This document shows positions 4,981 through 5,783 of a stretch of 5,783 nt of DNA, in pieces. The translations under genes were made by a program, and so were the position numbers. The notes below the pieces were generated by a model. That model saw only the letters and a list, made by a program, of their open reading frames with translations. It was not told the DNA's origin and ran no database searches. Position 1 is the stretch's first letter. Every line of letters begins with the position of its first letter. This DNA comes from Dehalococcoidia bacterium (GTDB lineage: Bacteria > Chloroflexota > Dehalococcoidia > GIF9 > AB-539-J10), in assembly GCA_030603485.1 (NCBI GenBank), contig JAUVXS010000108.1, forward strand, positions 1 to 5,783, in the 5' to 3' direction.

Positions 4981-5783
4981 CTATTTATCGGCCTTATCAC
5001 CGATCTTGTCGGTCTTGCCGCGCCTGGAGCTAGTTTTAGTCCAGCGAGCCAGAAGCTCACCGGCAACCTGGCGACCGCCCAGTCCAAAGGCAATAGCGGC
5101 TGCTATTGCAACTGCGCCCAAGGTCAGTCCGAAGCCTAACAAAATGAGATCGTCGGCAAAACCCATTGCCCGTATTCCTAGCACGACACTCAAGACGACA
5201 ATGGCGATCTTGACGAAGGAAATCATAGATTCTGCCCTGCCAGTTGCCCGTAGAATATTCGCTACGAAATTGGCGACAAAAATGCCGATGCCGATAATAA
5301 CAACACCCAGAATAACCCGCCCCAGGAATTGGGTCAAGACGGCGACTAGCTCGTTCACAAAGGTAAAACCAAGCAAGTCCGCTGCCATCATTATGGCAAA
5401 GAGCATTATGAATACCATAACAATATAGCCAACCACATTGGAAGGAGAGCCGGTGCCTTCAGCGGGCTTTTTTGCCAGACCTAACCTGACCGGCAACTCA
5501 TCAAAGCGAACTCTGGTTAAAACTTTGGTAACCAGCCTGGCTAAGAGACGACCTACGAAGTAAAAGACGACAAGGACTACTATGGCGCCGAGAATGAGCG
5601 GAATGGCGGCAAAGATTCTTTCAAATATGACCACAATTGAGTCAAAAAGACCTTCTACGCCTAGCACCTGCAGTATGGCCAGTATAAATAATATCCATAC
5701 GATCCAGAAAACTGCTGTGCCCGCTCCTTGAGCCACCGGATACTGGCTTTTATCTTGGGGATCTAAGCCCTTACCCAGTCTCT
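4981..5783 (-). CDS. TM-helix-repeat (MscS-related) membrane protein, N-terminus outside window
   Basis: The frame ends at TAG 4983-4981 and is open to the right edge, giving 267 residues in part. A GTG at 5736 could be read as a start, but it lacks a ribosome binding site. The 15 codons before it read RLGKGLDPQDKSQYP, which repeats the RLGLAKKPAEG linker found later, so they are probably coding. Counting from that GTG, hydrophobic spans lie near 6-25, 43-66, 101-124, 133-162, 172-192 and 196-219. Two copies of a repeat are visible, each a linker starting RLG, then a helix ending in LG(V/F), then a long Gly/Val helix pair. The last span (GFGLTLGAVAIAAAIAFGLGGRQVAGE) resembles the Gly/Ala-rich pore helix of MscS channels, but no beta domain follows, only a basic, hydrophilic tail of about 20 residues. 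A role as a small-conductance mechanosensitive or related ion channel is inferred from the family. Confidence 0.8.
   Translation of the reverse strand, partial: RLGKGLDPQDKSQYPVAQGAGTAVFWIVWILFILAILQVLGVEGLFDSIVVIFERIFAAIPLILGAIVVLVVFYFVGRLLARLVTKVLTRVRFDELPVRLGLAKKPAEGTGSPSNVVGYIVMVFIMLFAIMMAADLLGFTFVNELVAVLTQFLGRVILGVVIIGIGIFVANFVANILRATGRAESMISFVKIAIVVLSVVLGIRAMGFADDLILLGFGLTLGAVAIAAAIAFGLGGRQVAGELLARWTKTSSRRGKTDKIGDKADK

Noticed and set aside
5006..5428. Plus-strand 140-codon frame
   Set aside because: It is antisense to the transmembrane repeats. The Ala/Ile/Thr/Lys-rich translation is what reverse-strand reading of Val/Gly/Ala helices gives.

Overview
The window appears to come from an anaerobic bacterium, tentatively a Dehalococcoidia-like Chloroflexota. 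The reasons are soft: protein flavour (a CtBP-type dehydrogenase and a Tyr-variant HpcH aldolase of a kind I associate with that group), a 5S rRNA gene standing apart from 23S, and moderate base composition. Every supported gene is on the minus strand, so the window is described from right to left.

Right edge (4981-5783): the C-terminal part of a multi-pass membrane protein of the TM-helix-repeat / MscS-related group. Its frame is open through the window edge, so its true start lies outside. A minus-strand rho-independent terminator (about 4871-4919) closes this unit.

Middle (about 4500-4844): a degenerate insertion-sequence remnant. It has imperfect terminal repeats beginning TGT and a decayed reading frame that keeps a PHQSL...TxAEYIKK signature typical of the C-terminus of integrase-core transposases. 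Its inner end abuts the ribosome binding site of the next gene, and a good candidate promoter lies inside it.

Centre (959-4482): a compact four-gene catabolic cluster on the minus strand. In transcription order it encodes a CtBP-type D-2-hydroxyacid dehydrogenase (TTG start), an RraA/HMG-aldolase-family lyase, an HpcH/HpaI-family aldolase and a glyoxylate/hydroxypyruvate-reductase-type dehydrogenase (GTG start). Gaps are 1, 17 and 44 nt. Two pyruvate-forming aldolase folds between two 2-oxoacid/2-hydroxyacid oxidoreductases suggest a pathway that cleaves a hydroxy-oxo-acid to pyruvate plus a second carbonyl product and interconverts these with 2-hydroxyacids. The substrate cannot be read from the sequence. 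The HpcH/HpaI protein keeps the metal ligands but has lost the His/Asp pair of characterised members.

Left (1-958): a solitary 5S rRNA gene (754-873) with its own promoter-like elements and an extended terminal stem, then the first 220 codons of a radical SAM protein that runs off the left edge.

I saw no tRNA, CRISPR array or intact mobile element, and no convincing plus-strand gene.
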